From JAVVHH01 sp965276815 (GTDB taxonomy: Bacteria; Pseudomonadota; Alphaproteobacteria; Acetobacterales; Acetobacteraceae): a stretch of DNA of 64,000 nt. Positions 7,906-16,476 of this stretch are shown one piece after another. Position numbers and translations under genes: made by a program. Numbering within the stretch: position 1 is the first letter of the stretch; each line of letters begins with the position of its first letter. The stretch covers positions 496,001-560,000 of the forward strand of contig CBDIBE010000009.1 of NCBI GenBank assembly GCA_965276815.1, in the 5' to 3' direction. A model generated the notes under the pieces. The model saw nothing but the letters and a program-made list of their open reading frames with translations, had not been told where the DNA came from and did no database searches.

Positions 7906-8776
7906 AACGGCACGTCAGGAACCGCAAATCTGCTCGCCATGCTTCCCGAGATCGAAAAATTCGGCGTGCCTGTCATCGTGACGACGTCGCCAACCGACCT
8001 CGCCTACACGCCACCCCGGCCGACGGTGTTTTCGCTCGGCGCGAACAACATCGACTCGTATTTCTCGATGATGAAAATTCATCCACGAGAACCGCGAGCC
8101 CAAGAAAGCCGTCTATGGCTTGGTGCGGCAGGATGACGATTACGGGGCCGAGGTCGAGCAGGGCTACCTTCGGGCAATCAAGACCTTCAACCTCAAAGAC
8201 GGCATCAGACTTCGCTACAAACGCGGCCAGAAGGAGTTTGGCGCCGAGGCGCTGCAATTGCGCCAAGCCGGCGTCAACGTGCTTGCGAACGGCGCCCTGA
8301 TCGCCGGCAGCGCCGCCTTGCTGTCAGAATTGCACAAGTTGGACATGCCACTGCAGGTCGCCTCGGGCTGGGCCGAAGACATGCCCATTTCGGTGCAACT
8401 GACCAAGCCGTCCGGCTACCGCTACATCGCTGCCGACTATGTGGCAGCGATGTCGGAACCGGCCGATCAGGCGTTCCTGACCGTGGCGAAAAAATACGTG
8501 ATCGCCCAGGAAATGGCGGGGATCAATCGCTATACGCTACTGAGCTATGCCGCGCTGAAGGTCTTCGCGTCGGCGGCCGAGAAGTGCGGCAAGGATCACA
8601 CCCGTGCGTGCGAAATTGAGCAATTACGTAAGCTGCACGATTTCGACACCGGCGGCCTGCTGGCGCCGATCAACTTCGACAATCCAAGGCAGCTGTCAGG
8701 GACCGCGCTCAAGATCTATGAAGTCGACTACGACACGATGAGCTTCAACGCACTCACGGGATTCACCCAATACTGA
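7906..8776 (+). pseudogene. Substrate-binding protein (second type), 5'-truncated and frameshifted
   Basis: From GTSGTANLLAMLPEIEKFGVP onwards this matches a LivK-type receptor different from the EGGC-ending group in the window. Reading continues to YFSMMK, then shifts frame in the run of four A at 8074-8077; removing one A restores KFIHENREPKKAVYGLV and the rest of the protein to the stop at 8774-8776 (ending MSFNALTGFTQY). The signal peptide and first domain are missing and replaced by the ThDP-enzyme fragment. Two lesions make it a pseudogene; the A-run shift alone could be a sequencing error, the fusion could not. Confidence 0.8.
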
Positions 8777-8789
8777 GTGCGATGCAGTA

Positions 8790-9713
8790 TCATGCGGGGG
8801 CCACGTCGAAACCTGCCCTTGGAAAGTGCACATTGATCTCTCCAAGGGCCGGGTCCAAGCGGCGCAGCACGACGCTCTGCGCGGAGGCGGCGATCAGCGT
8901 CCCGGTCACGGTGTCACGGCCGGAATCATCCGGTGTTACGCCAACTCGGGCCCCCAGCACGCAACCGGGGACTGGTACCGCCGCGGTTTCGTCAACCGCC
9001 GCCGGCTGGGCTTTCGCCGCAACAGCGAGTGCGTCCGCAGCGGCGAGCTCGCTCGGCGTGCCGTGGCCAATGGCCTCGACCCGGCGAAACCAGGCAAGCA
9101 GGTCACTCAACTGAGGCAGCAGGCGGTCGACCTCCGGGCCGCAATTGGTACGGATGAACCAGAGCGGGTGATAGGCGGCGAGGTCGGCCGCGCTCGGGTC
9201 AGCGCCCAGCAGAAAGTCCCGGCCATCCCGCAGAATTTGCCCGAGCCAACTCAGATGCGCGACCAGTCGCTGCAAGAACAGCGTCTGTTGCGGCTGCATA
9301 ATCTCCTTCTCAATACCGAAACCGAAGAACGCTCGCCTATCCTCGAGCAGTTCGGGTCGGGAAGGTAACTCGGCGAGCCCGCGCGCAAGCCCGATCGCAG
9401 GAATGAAGGTGGACTTCTCGACCCACCAGCCGAGTGCCGTCGCAAGCCCGTCCGTGCCGTGCGGGTAGAGGCTGGGCGATGGATGCATACGCTCGATCTG
9501 TTGCAGGATCAGCAGCGTGTCGCAGAAGACGTCGGCGCCCACCTGCATGACCGGCGTCCGGCGGTAACCTCCGGTCAATGGCATCAGGTCGGGCTTGGGC
9601 ATCCAGGCAGGCACGATGACCGAGCCATAGGACAGCCCTTTCAGGCCCAAAGCCAGCCGCACCTTCTCGGCGAACGGAGAGCGCGGGTAATGGTGCAGGA
9701 TGATGTCCGACAT
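8790..9713 (-). CDS. Glutathione S-transferase family protein, 307 aa
   Basis: The N-terminal thioredoxin-like domain begins IILHHYPRSPFAEKVRLAL, with the SPFAEK segment in the glutathione-site position and TPVMQ farther on (cis-Pro loop). An all-helical GST C-domain follows to about residue 215. A further 90 residues extend beyond normal GST length (about 210), a known variant of unknown function. Possible roles are detoxification or glutathione-dependent isomerisation. It is the last gene of the long minus-strand run, 2 bases after the cupin gene, and converges on the SBP pseudogene with 13 bases between them. Confidence 0.82.
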   Translation of the reverse strand: MSDIILHHYPRSPFAEKVRLALGLKGLSYGSVIVPAWMPKPDLMPLTGGYRRTPVMQVGADVFCDTLLILQQIERMHPSPSLYPHGTDGLATALGWWVEKSTFIPAIGLARGLAELPSRPELLEDRRAFFGFGIEKEIMQPQQTLFLQRLVAHLSWLGQILRDGRDFLLGADPSAADLAAYHPLWFIRTNCGPEVDRLLPQLSDLLAWFRRVEAIGHGTPSELAAADALAVAAKAQPAAVDETAAVPVPGCVLGARVGVTPDDSGRDTVTGTLIAASAQSVVLRRLDPALGEINVHFPRAGFDVAPA

Positions 9714-9715
9714 GG

Positions 9716-10183
9716 TCAGGGTGCTCTGGAGCTGACCTTCGCGGCCGCGCCCGACGCGATCTGGTCGGCAAGCGCGGCCTTGAAGTCCGCGAGGCCGAGC
9801 TTGTGCACTTCACCCGTTGTCTTGTCGAAGATGGCGAACATCTCACCGGTTCCGCCGCGAATGCTGTAGAGGACGATCGCCTCCTGGTCGCCCGCACCTT
9901 CGGTATGCGGCTCGCCATTCGCGCGCGCGAGCACGTAGCTGCCGGCCGGCCGGATCTCCTTTAACTCGCCATTCGGCCGATGAAAGCGCAATTCGCCCTG
10001 CAGAACGAAGGTGCTGTAATCCATGAGATGCTGATGCAGCTCGCCTTGCTGGTTTGCTGGGAACTTGATCACCACGTCAACAGTACCGGCTTCCTCGTTC
10101 ACGTCGTACACGTAATAGGCGCTGCCCAGGAAGTCGAAGGTGCGCCAGGTGATGTTGCGGTCGTCAAACTTGTAGTCGTGCAT
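9716..10183 (-). CDS. Cupin-domain protein, 155 aa
   Basis: Single-domain cupin. A metal site is suggested by ELHQHLMDYSTFVLQGEL (His-x-His, conserved GEL turn) at about residues 49-66 and by the second motif His in GEPHTEG near 91. Related proteins include ChrR-like anti-sigma metal-binding domains and small dioxygenases of aromatic ketone breakdown; nothing here favours one. It lies 15 bases after an SBP gene and 2 bases before the GST gene, so it is co-transcribed and may act on the imported compound. Confidence 0.8.
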   Translation of the reverse strand: MHDYKFDDRNITWRTFDFLGSAYYVYDVNEEAGTVDVVIKFPANQQGELHQHLMDYSTFVLQGELRFHRPNGELKEIRPAGSYVLARANGEPHTEGAGDQEAIVLYSIRGGTGEMFAIFDKTTGEVHKLGLADFKAALADQIASGAAAKVSSRAP

Positions 10184-10198
10184 CGATTCGATCCTCCC

Positions 10199-11445
10199 TC
10201 AGTCGCTCACCAACTTGCATTGGCCCTCGCTCATGGGCCGGAACGCCTGGTCGGCCGGCGTTGTGCCGGCGAGCGTCAACAAGTCCCACGGGCCCGTGCT
10301 GTCCTGCGGACGCTTTACCTGGAACAGGTGGGCCGGATGCAGCTTGCGGTCATCGGCGCGGATCTGGCCCGGGCCGAAGCAGTCGTCGTCCGTCGGCATG
10401 GCCTTCATCGCGGCCACCGCCGCGCGTCCATTCGCTTTTGCCTCCGCCACCCCAAGTGCTGCGGCAACCTTCATGTAATGCAGCGTCGCCGAATAGGCGG
10501 CGGCGTGCAACATGTTCGGGTAGTTGCCGCCAAGCAGCTTCGGCTTCACGCGGTTGGTGAACGCGCGGGTCCGGTCGTTCAGGTCCCAGTAGAATGTCTC
10601 CGTCAGCGACAGCCCTTGCGCCGTCGGCAGGCCGAGCGCCTTCACGTCTTGCAGAAAGGCGTCATGGCAGCCGGCCGCACGCCGCTTGCGGCCAGTCCGA
10701 ACTCTGCCGCTTGCTTGACGCAGTTGCGGGTGTCGCTCGCGGCACTGCAGAACGCGACCACGTTCGCGCCGCTGCTCTGCGCCTGCAGCAAGTAGGAGGA
10801 AAAGTCAGACGTCCCAGGGAACGGATGCAGGGCAGAGCCGACGATGCGGCCGCCCGCAGCCTCGACGAAGCGGGTCGCATCCGCCTGGGTGCCCTTCCCA
10901 AACGCGTAGTCGGCCGTGATGAAAAACCAGCGGTCACCGCCAGTTTGCAGGATGGAGCGCACTGTCGAGTTGGCCGAACACCAAGTGTCATAGGGCCAAT
11001 GGATCAGGTTGGCGTTGCAGGCCGTGCCGGTGAGCACCGAGCTCGCCGCCGCGGTGTTCAAATGGACCTTGTTCCGGTCGCTAACGATTCCGGCGATGGC
11101 GAGCGCCACTGCGGTGTTGCCGACATCGAGCACGACGTCCACGTCGCCGCGATCGAACCATTCGCGGACGATGGACACCCCAAGATCGGGCTTTTGCTGG
11201 TGATCGGCCAGGACAATCTCGGCATTGATGCCGTGGCCGGCGAACTCCTCGATCGCCTGGCGGGCGCAGATGGCCCCAGTTGGGCCGGAGATGTCGCTAT
11301 ACGGCCCAGACAGGTCGGTCAGGAACCCGAACCGGAGCGTCGAGGCCTGGGCGCGGACCCGGCGGCCGCCCGACGCCGCCAGCGCGGAGGCGCTGCCGCC
11401 GAGAAGCGCGCGGCGGCCAAGCAACATCGAGTGATTAGCGCTCAT
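10199..11445 (-). pseudogene. ABC transporter substrate-binding protein with one frameshift
   Basis: The protein starts MSANHSMLLGRRALLGG (twin-arginine-like signal; GAAGGGAG before the ATG at 11445), continues through LRFGFLTDLSGPYSD and GTACNANLIHWPYD, and breaks near 10655, where AAMTPF continues in the next frame as (LQDV)KALGLPTAQGL. One missing C in the TTTCTGC run would explain it. The second part has FYWDLNDRTRAF and the C-terminal EGQCKLVSD with the family cysteine. Everything else is intact and full length (about 415 residues), so this is either a very recent mutation or a sequencing error. It follows the ADP-forming synthetase by 22 bases. Confidence 0.82.
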
Positions 11446-11467
11446 CGAGAAGCTCCCTTCCAATAGC

Positions 11468-13573
11468 CTATTGGCCCGCGCGCACGACAACGCAATCGAC
11501 GGCAACGCAGCCGCGCGATCCGTCGAGCGCCAAGACCGGATTGATGTCCAAGCTCACCACGCGGTTCGCCGGATCTGCAATGCATCGCATCACGCCTTCC
11601 GCCAGGACGCAGACCGCCTCGAGACCCACCGGCGCCTCGCCCCGCACGCCCTTCAGCACCGGACCGATCCGCAGACCTTGCAGCCCTCGCAGCATCTCGG
11701 CCCGCGACGCGCCCGGCAAGACGATGCAGGTGTCCGGCAGCGCCTCGACGTACTTGCCGCCGTCGCCCAGCACGAGGACCGGACCAAAGGTCGGGTCGCG
11801 ATGGGCGCCGACGATAAACTCGCGTTGCACGCCCGGCACCATCGCGGCGACGATGACGCCGTCCAGCGCCACCCCGTGGCGCTCGGCCTGCGCCTGCACG
11901 TGCCGGTAGCTCGCGCGGACCTCCGCCTCGCTTCGTGCGCCGAGTTGGACCAGGCCGAGCTCAGATTTGTGGGTCACTGCGCGGGAGCAGCCTTTCACGG
12001 CAACGGCCTGCGCCTGCAGTGTACCGAATGCGGCGACCGCTTCCGCCTCCGACCCGCAGAGCACGTGCGGCACAATCGGCACCCCGTATCCGGCGAGCAG
12101 CGCGAGGCTCTCGGCCTCGTTCAGCGTGACGCCGTCTGCCCCCGGGCCTGGGGGTGGCCGGAAGTCGATTGGCTGGTTCGTCCGGGCCTCCTTGGCCCGC
12201 GCCATCAGCTCGTGGTGCGAAATGAATTGGTTCAGCGCCGCGACCGCTTCACTCTCCTGCACGAAGACCGGCAGTCCGCGGTCCCTAAACCGGGCGGCGA
12301 CACCGGGCTGCGGGGCCACGATCACCAGCGGCTTGCCGACTTGCTTGCCGAAATTGGCCGCATCGGCGGCGAATGCCTCGACGTTGTATCCCCTCCCGGC
12401 GACCGGGACGGAAATCAGGAAGCAGTCGGACCCGGGGTCGCGGGCGATGACCGGCAGGATGTCGCCGAACAGGTTGCTGTTGCTCAGCAGCGCGGCGGTG
12501 ATGTCCACCGGGTTCGTGGTGGTGGCGAAGGTAGGCAGGATCTTGCCCAACTCCGCCCTGGTGTCCGGCTGCAGCGTGTCGATCGTCAGCGCGTTCTTGG
12601 TCGCCGCATCGGCGCTGAGGACGCAGGCGGTCCCGGAGTTGCTGACCACCACGAGGCGGCGGCCACCGGGTCGCCAGCCCTTCAGGTAGAGCTCGGCCGC
12701 GTCGACCAGCCCACCGACATCGTCCACCCGGAATAGGCCGTGATGCCGCAGGAAGGCGTCCACCACCCGGTCCTCGGCGGCGAGCGAGCCGGTGTGCGAG
12801 CGGGATGCGGCCTGCCCGGCGGCCGTTCGGCCGGACTTCAGCACCAGCACGGCCAGGTCGCGTTCGCGCGCGACCTGGCTTAGCTCGACCAGCCGTTCGG
12901 GATCGGGAATTCCCTCCAAGTAGAGCAGCATCAAGGACACGCCCGGGTCACGCGCGACCTCGACTGCCAGTTCGGACACGGTGACGTCGCACTGGTTGCC
13001 GATCGAGTGGCAATGGCGCACGCCGATGCCCTTGCCGCGCAACAGGCCGAACGGCACGGACGCCATGCCGCCACTCTGCGAGATGATCGCGACCGGCCCA
13101 TCGACCGGCTCGGTTTCGATGAACATGGTGGAGAAATTGGGAATGGCGCCGTTGCCGAAATTGGCCAGGCCCTGCGTGTTCGGTCCAACTAGCCGCATCC
13201 CGGTCTCGCGCGCCGCCTGCACCATCTCCTGCTCCATGCGGCGTCCCGCATCGTCCGCCTCGCTGAACCCGGCGGTGATGATGATTGCCACCTTGGTACC
13301 CCGCCGGGCGCAGGCCTGCACGGCGGCCAACGCCTGCGCGCCGGGCACGCAGATCACCGCAAGGTCGGCCGCCGCCGGCAGGGCATCGACGCTGGAATAG
13401 GTTCTCACGCCCTGCGTAACGTCACGGCCGGGGTTGATCGGATAGACGGGACCCTGGAAGCCGAAACGCTTCATGTAAGCCAGGCACCGGCCGCCGATCT
13501 TATCGGTGTTGTCGGATGCGCCAATGATGGCCACGGAGCCAGGATTGATAGCAGCGGCGAGATTGGTGGTCAT
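11468..13573 (-). CDS. ADP-forming acyl-CoA synthetase (acetate-CoA ligase family), 701 aa
   Basis: Catalyses acyl-CoA formation with ATP giving ADP and phosphate through a phosphohistidine. Order: CoA-binding domain (GSVAIIGASDNTDKIGG, residues 11-27), flavodoxin-like succinyl-CoA-ligase domains with SQSGGMA and the active-site region AASRSHTGSLAAED (His about 258), then an ATP-grasp domain from about 470 (VKGCSRAVTHKSELG). Alpha and beta parts are fused, as in bacterial members. Relatives activate acetate, pimeloyl, aryl or feruloyl-type acids, so the substrate is open. It sits between the SMP-30 gene and an SBP, and gives the run a second, reversible route to CoA esters next to the AMP-forming ligase. 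Confidence 0.92.
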   Translation of the reverse strand: MTTNLAAAINPGSVAIIGASDNTDKIGGRCLAYMKRFGFQGPVYPINPGRDVTQGVRTYSSVDALPAAADLAVICVPGAQALAAVQACARRGTKVAIIITAGFSEADDAGRRMEQEMVQAARETGMRLVGPNTQGLANFGNGAIPNFSTMFIETEPVDGPVAIISQSGGMASVPFGLLRGKGIGVRHCHSIGNQCDVTVSELAVEVARDPGVSLMLLYLEGIPDPERLVELSQVARERDLAVLVLKSGRTAAGQAASRSHTGSLAAEDRVVDAFLRHHGLFRVDDVGGLVDAAELYLKGWRPGGRRLVVVSNSGTACVLSADAATKNALTIDTLQPDTRAELGKILPTFATTTNPVDITAALLSNSNLFGDILPVIARDPGSDCFLISVPVAGRGYNVEAFAADAANFGKQVGKPLVIVAPQPGVAARFRDRGLPVFVQESEAVAALNQFISHHELMARAKEARTNQPIDFRPPPGPGADGVTLNEAESLALLAGYGVPIVPHVLCGSEAEAVAAFGTLQAQAVAVKGCSRAVTHKSELGLVQLGARSEAEVRASYRHVQAQAERHGVALDGVIVAAMVPGVQREFIVGAHRDPTFGPVLVLGDGGKYVEALPDTCIVLPGASRAEMLRGLQGLRIGPVLKGVRGEAPVGLEAVCVLAEGVMRCIADPANRVVSLDINPVLALDGSRGCVAVDCVVVRAGQ

Positions 13574-13599
13574 CGCGACTTTTACCTTGTCAACGGGAG

Positions 13600-14523
13600 C
13601 TATTGGGCAAAGGCCAACCGCAACCCTGCATCCGGCCAGGGCAGCTGATACAGACGGCCGGTCGATGACAGCGTGACGTAAGCCGTCCGCATGTCACCGC
13701 CGCCGAAACAGATATTGGTGGGTATCTCGTCCGGCATCTCGCATTGGGCGCGCACCGTGCCGTCGGGGGAGAATGTGGTCACGTGCAACGGAATCGTGGC
13801 GACGCAAACATCCCCGTTCGCCTGAACCGCAAGCGAGTCCAGCAGCTGATACCCCGGCAACCCAGCCACGCAGCGCCGCGCGGCAAATGGCGGCCCTCGC
13901 TCGAGGCACCGCAACGCGCCGGGCCCCACTATGTCGTAGGCCCACAGACGCGCCGTCGTGGTCTCCGCCACGTAGAGCGTCTGGCCGTCGGGCGACAATC
14001 CGATCCCATTCGGCTTCTCCAACGGTGCGGCAACGAGGCGTATCTCGCTCCCATCCGTGCGCGCCCAGTAGACGGCGCCACGATCCTCATGCAGGCGGTG
14101 CACGCGGCCAGTATCGGTGAACCAGAAGCTGCCATCTGCCGAGAACACGATATCGTTCGGCCCCTTCAGCGTCCGGTCTCCGCATCGGTCATACAGCCGC
14201 TGCACCTCGCCGGTCCCGAGGTCGATCGCGTCAATCCAGCCCGAGACGTAGTCGTTCGACGGCAACCCGGGATGCATGATCCCATCACGCTGGTGAAAAC
14301 GGAAGCCACCGCTGTTGCAGACGTAGCAGCGTCCATCCGGACCGATCGCCGCGCCGTTCGGTGAGCCGCCGGGTCGGGCGACCACGGTGTGCGATCCGTC
14401 GGGATGGATGCGCAGCAGTTCCCCGCGGGAGAGGCTGACGAGGATCACCGATCCATCCTGCATGGCAATCGGCCCTTCGATGAAGCCAAGCCCCTCCGCG
14501 ACAACGCGCCCTTCACTCGCCAT
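13600..14523 (-). CDS. SMP-30/gluconolactonase/LRE family protein, 307 aa
   Basis: Six-bladed beta-propeller lactonase/esterase, usually Ca2+ or Zn2+ dependent. The metal ligands expected in the family are visible: Glu in GLGFIEGPIA (about residue 16), Asn in KGPNDIVFSADGSFWFTD, and Asp in LDSLAVQANGDVCVA near 230. ATG 14523 is chosen because GGGAGG precedes it; a longer frame upstream overlaps the ligase gene and has no homology. A hydrolase for lactones or cyclic esters would suit this pathway. It is 22 bases after the acyl-CoA ligase. Confidence 0.88.
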   Translation of the reverse strand: MASEGRVVAEGLGFIEGPIAMQDGSVILVSLSRGELLRIHPDGSHTVVARPGGSPNGAAIGPDGRCYVCNSGGFRFHQRDGIMHPGLPSNDYVSGWIDAIDLGTGEVQRLYDRCGDRTLKGPNDIVFSADGSFWFTDTGRVHRLHEDRGAVYWARTDGSEIRLVAAPLEKPNGIGLSPDGQTLYVAETTTARLWAYDIVGPGALRCLERGPPFAARRCVAGLPGYQLLDSLAVQANGDVCVATIPLHVTTFSPDGTVRAQCEMPDEIPTNICFGGGDMRTAYVTLSSTGRLYQLPWPDAGLRLAFAQ

Positions 14524-14545
14524 CACACGCCTCCCTTCCATACAC

Positions 14546-16105
14546 TCACGCGAAGAGCTGAACCGCACGGTCGCGCAATGTCTTCTTCTCGACCTTGCCG
14601 AGGAAATTCTCCGGCAGCGCTTCAAGTCCCTCGAACCGTTCCGGTACCTTGTAGTCGGCCAGCTTTTCTCGGCAATGCCGCTCGACATCTGCCAGACTCA
14701 CCGCATGACCCGGCGCGAGGACGACAAAGCCAATGATCTTCTCGTCACGCACCGGGTCGGGGATGCCGACGACCGCCGCTTCGGCCACGCCGGGAACCTC
14801 CATGATCACGCGCTCGACTTCCGCCGCCGCGATGTTCACGCCGGACCGCTTGATGAGATCCTTCTTGCGGTCGAGGTATGTCATGTAGCCATCTTCGTCC
14901 ACGACCGCGACGTCCCCGGTGCGCAGCCAACTGTCGCGGTACAGTTCCCGCGTCAGCTCGGGGGCGTTGTAATAACCGGGCGTGAAAGCGTGACGTGAAA
15001 GCGACCGGAGGCAGAGTTCGCCGGTTTCGCCTGCGCCGAGGAGATGCCCGCCATCATCCGCGATGCTCATCTCGATCCCCGGCAGCGGCAGTCCTGCGGA
15101 GCCCGGTTTCCATAATGGCCCGGCAGGCACTGCGGCGGCGATGCCGCAGGTTTCCGTCTGGCCGTACACCTCCACCAACCGGATGCCACCGAACCGGTCC
15201 TCGAATACCTTCCGCCGCGCCGGCTCGAGCGGCAAGGCGAATTGCGCGCGGGCGACAAGGTGCGTGCGGTCCTGTTCGAGCGCGGGATGCGCGAGAATCA
15301 GCTTGATATGCGTCGCGTTGAGCGCCGTCAGCGTGATCGCATGCTCGACCAGCAGGGCGCCGAAGCGGCTGGCGGAGAACTTATCGATCATCACCATGCA
15401 GCAACCCGCCAGGATGATCGGCGCCAGCAGGATGACGCCACCATTATTGTGATAGAGCGGGAAGAAGTGCAGCAGCCGCTCCTCCGGCCGGTAGCCAAGT
15501 GCGACCACCGAGCACTGCCCGCCGTGCACCAGGTTGCCGTGGGTGTAGATCACGCCTTTCGGGCGCCCCGTGGTCCCCGACGTGTAGATCAGCATCGCCA
15601 TGTCGTCCGCCGCCGGGCATGGCATGCCGACCTGATCCGGGCCCTCGCGCAGCAGCCGGTTGAACGGCGCCTCGCCGGCATCGAGCAATCCGTGATCGGC
15701 GCCCAGGATCCGGACCGCGTGCGGCACGCCATCGGCGGCGGCTTGCGCGAGGCCGAGGAACTCCGTCCCGCAGATCACCGTCATCGCGCCGCTGTCGCGC
15801 AACTGGTAGGCCGTCTCGTCCAGCTTGAACAAGGTCGAGCAAGTCACGTTGACCGCGCCGATGCGCTGGATGGCGAACATCGCGACCAAATGCTCCGGAC
15901 AGTTCGCCATCTGGATCATCACCCGGTCACCGGGTCGGACATCCAGGCGCCGCAGGCCGTTCGCCGCTGACGCGACCATGCGTCCGAACGCGCCGTAGCT
16001 CAATGCGCGGCCCCGGTATTCAAGGAACGGCCGGTCGGGGATCCACGTGCGGTTGAACTCGATCGCCCGCACGAGCGACCGGTTTCCGATGCAATCGAAC
16101 GGCAT
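14546..16105 (-). CDS. AMP-forming acyl-CoA synthetase, 519 aa
   Basis: Class I adenylate-forming ligase that makes acyl-CoA from acid, ATP and CoA. Motifs: P-loop MLIYTSGTTGRPKGV (about 172-186), YGQTETCG (about 314), LRTGDVAVVDEDGYM, hinge DRKKDLIKRSG, and the C-terminal lysine in LGKVEKKTL. The ATG at 16105 has GAGGGG 8 bases upstream and is preferred to a TTG 6 bases earlier. It begins 2 bases after the DUF35 gene, so translation is probably coupled. Chain type is unknown; neighbours suggest a branched or cyclic acid. Confidence 0.93.
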   Translation of the reverse strand: MPFDCIGNRSLVRAIEFNRTWIPDRPFLEYRGRALSYGAFGRMVASAANGLRRLDVRPGDRVMIQMANCPEHLVAMFAIQRIGAVNVTCSTLFKLDETAYQLRDSGAMTVICGTEFLGLAQAAADGVPHAVRILGADHGLLDAGEAPFNRLLREGPDQVGMPCPAADDMAMLIYTSGTTGRPKGVIYTHGNLVHGGQCSVVALGYRPEERLLHFFPLYHNNGGVILLAPIILAGCCMVMIDKFSASRFGALLVEHAITLTALNATHIKLILAHPALEQDRTHLVARAQFALPLEPARRKVFEDRFGGIRLVEVYGQTETCGIAAAVPAGPLWKPGSAGLPLPGIEMSIADDGGHLLGAGETGELCLRSLSRHAFTPGYYNAPELTRELYRDSWLRTGDVAVVDEDGYMTYLDRKKDLIKRSGVNIAAAEVERVIMEVPGVAEAAVVGIPDPVRDEKIIGFVVLAPGHAVSLADVERHCREKLADYKVPERFEGLEALPENFLGKVEKKTLRDRAVQLFA

Positions 16106-16107
16106 CG

Positions 16108-16476
16108 TCAACGCCCCTCATCGTCGACGGTCGCAACCGGCAGCAGCCCTTGCGATGTGCGCTCGAAGCCGATCCGTACACGCGACCCGATGCCGACGTC
16201 GGGCGCGGCATGCGTCATCACCCGGACACCCTCGTCGAGATCGACCAGGCATAGCCCGTAGGGCGCGCGCTCGCGCCACTCCGGCGACGGCGCTCGTACC
16301 ACCACGGTCGCCGCGTAAACGACGCCGGCGCCGGCGGACAGCTCGGTGACGACCTGGGTGGAGCCGCAATTCGGGCAGAAGTCGCGCCGGAAATACCATC
16401 GTTGACCGCACGCCATGCAGCGCCCATAGGTCAGCGCTTCGGCGCCATCCGTCCAGTCTGCGACGTGATTGGTCAC
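16108..16476 (-). CDS. Zn-ribbon/OB-fold protein (DUF35), 122 aa
   Basis: Small acyl-CoA-associated protein with an N-terminal rubredoxin-like zinc ribbon (CMACG...FCPNCG, about residues 18-37) and an OB-fold (GVVYAATVVVRAPSPEWR...LVDLDEGVRV). DUF35 proteins pair with thiolase-fold enzymes; in steroid side-chain degradation the ChsH2 DUF35 domain works with the Ltp2 aldolase. The GTG start overlaps the stop of the thiolase-like gene (GTGA), typical of a subunit pair. It probably scaffolds or binds CoA for that protein. Confidence 0.9.
   Translation of the reverse strand: MTNHVADWTDGAEALTYGRCMACGQRWYFRRDFCPNCGSTQVVTELSAGAGVVYAATVVVRAPSPEWRERAPYGLCLVDLDEGVRVMTHAAPDVGIGSRVRIGFERTSQGLLPVATVDDEGR

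Noticed and set aside
4271..8776. Insertion sequence or integron explanation for the mosaic
   Set aside because: No transposase, integrase, terminal inverted repeats or attC-like repeats could be seen.
11471..12736. 421-codon plus-strand frame opposite the ADP-forming synthetase
   Set aside because: Composition is typical of an antisense frame, without recognisable domains, and the minus-strand gene is certain.
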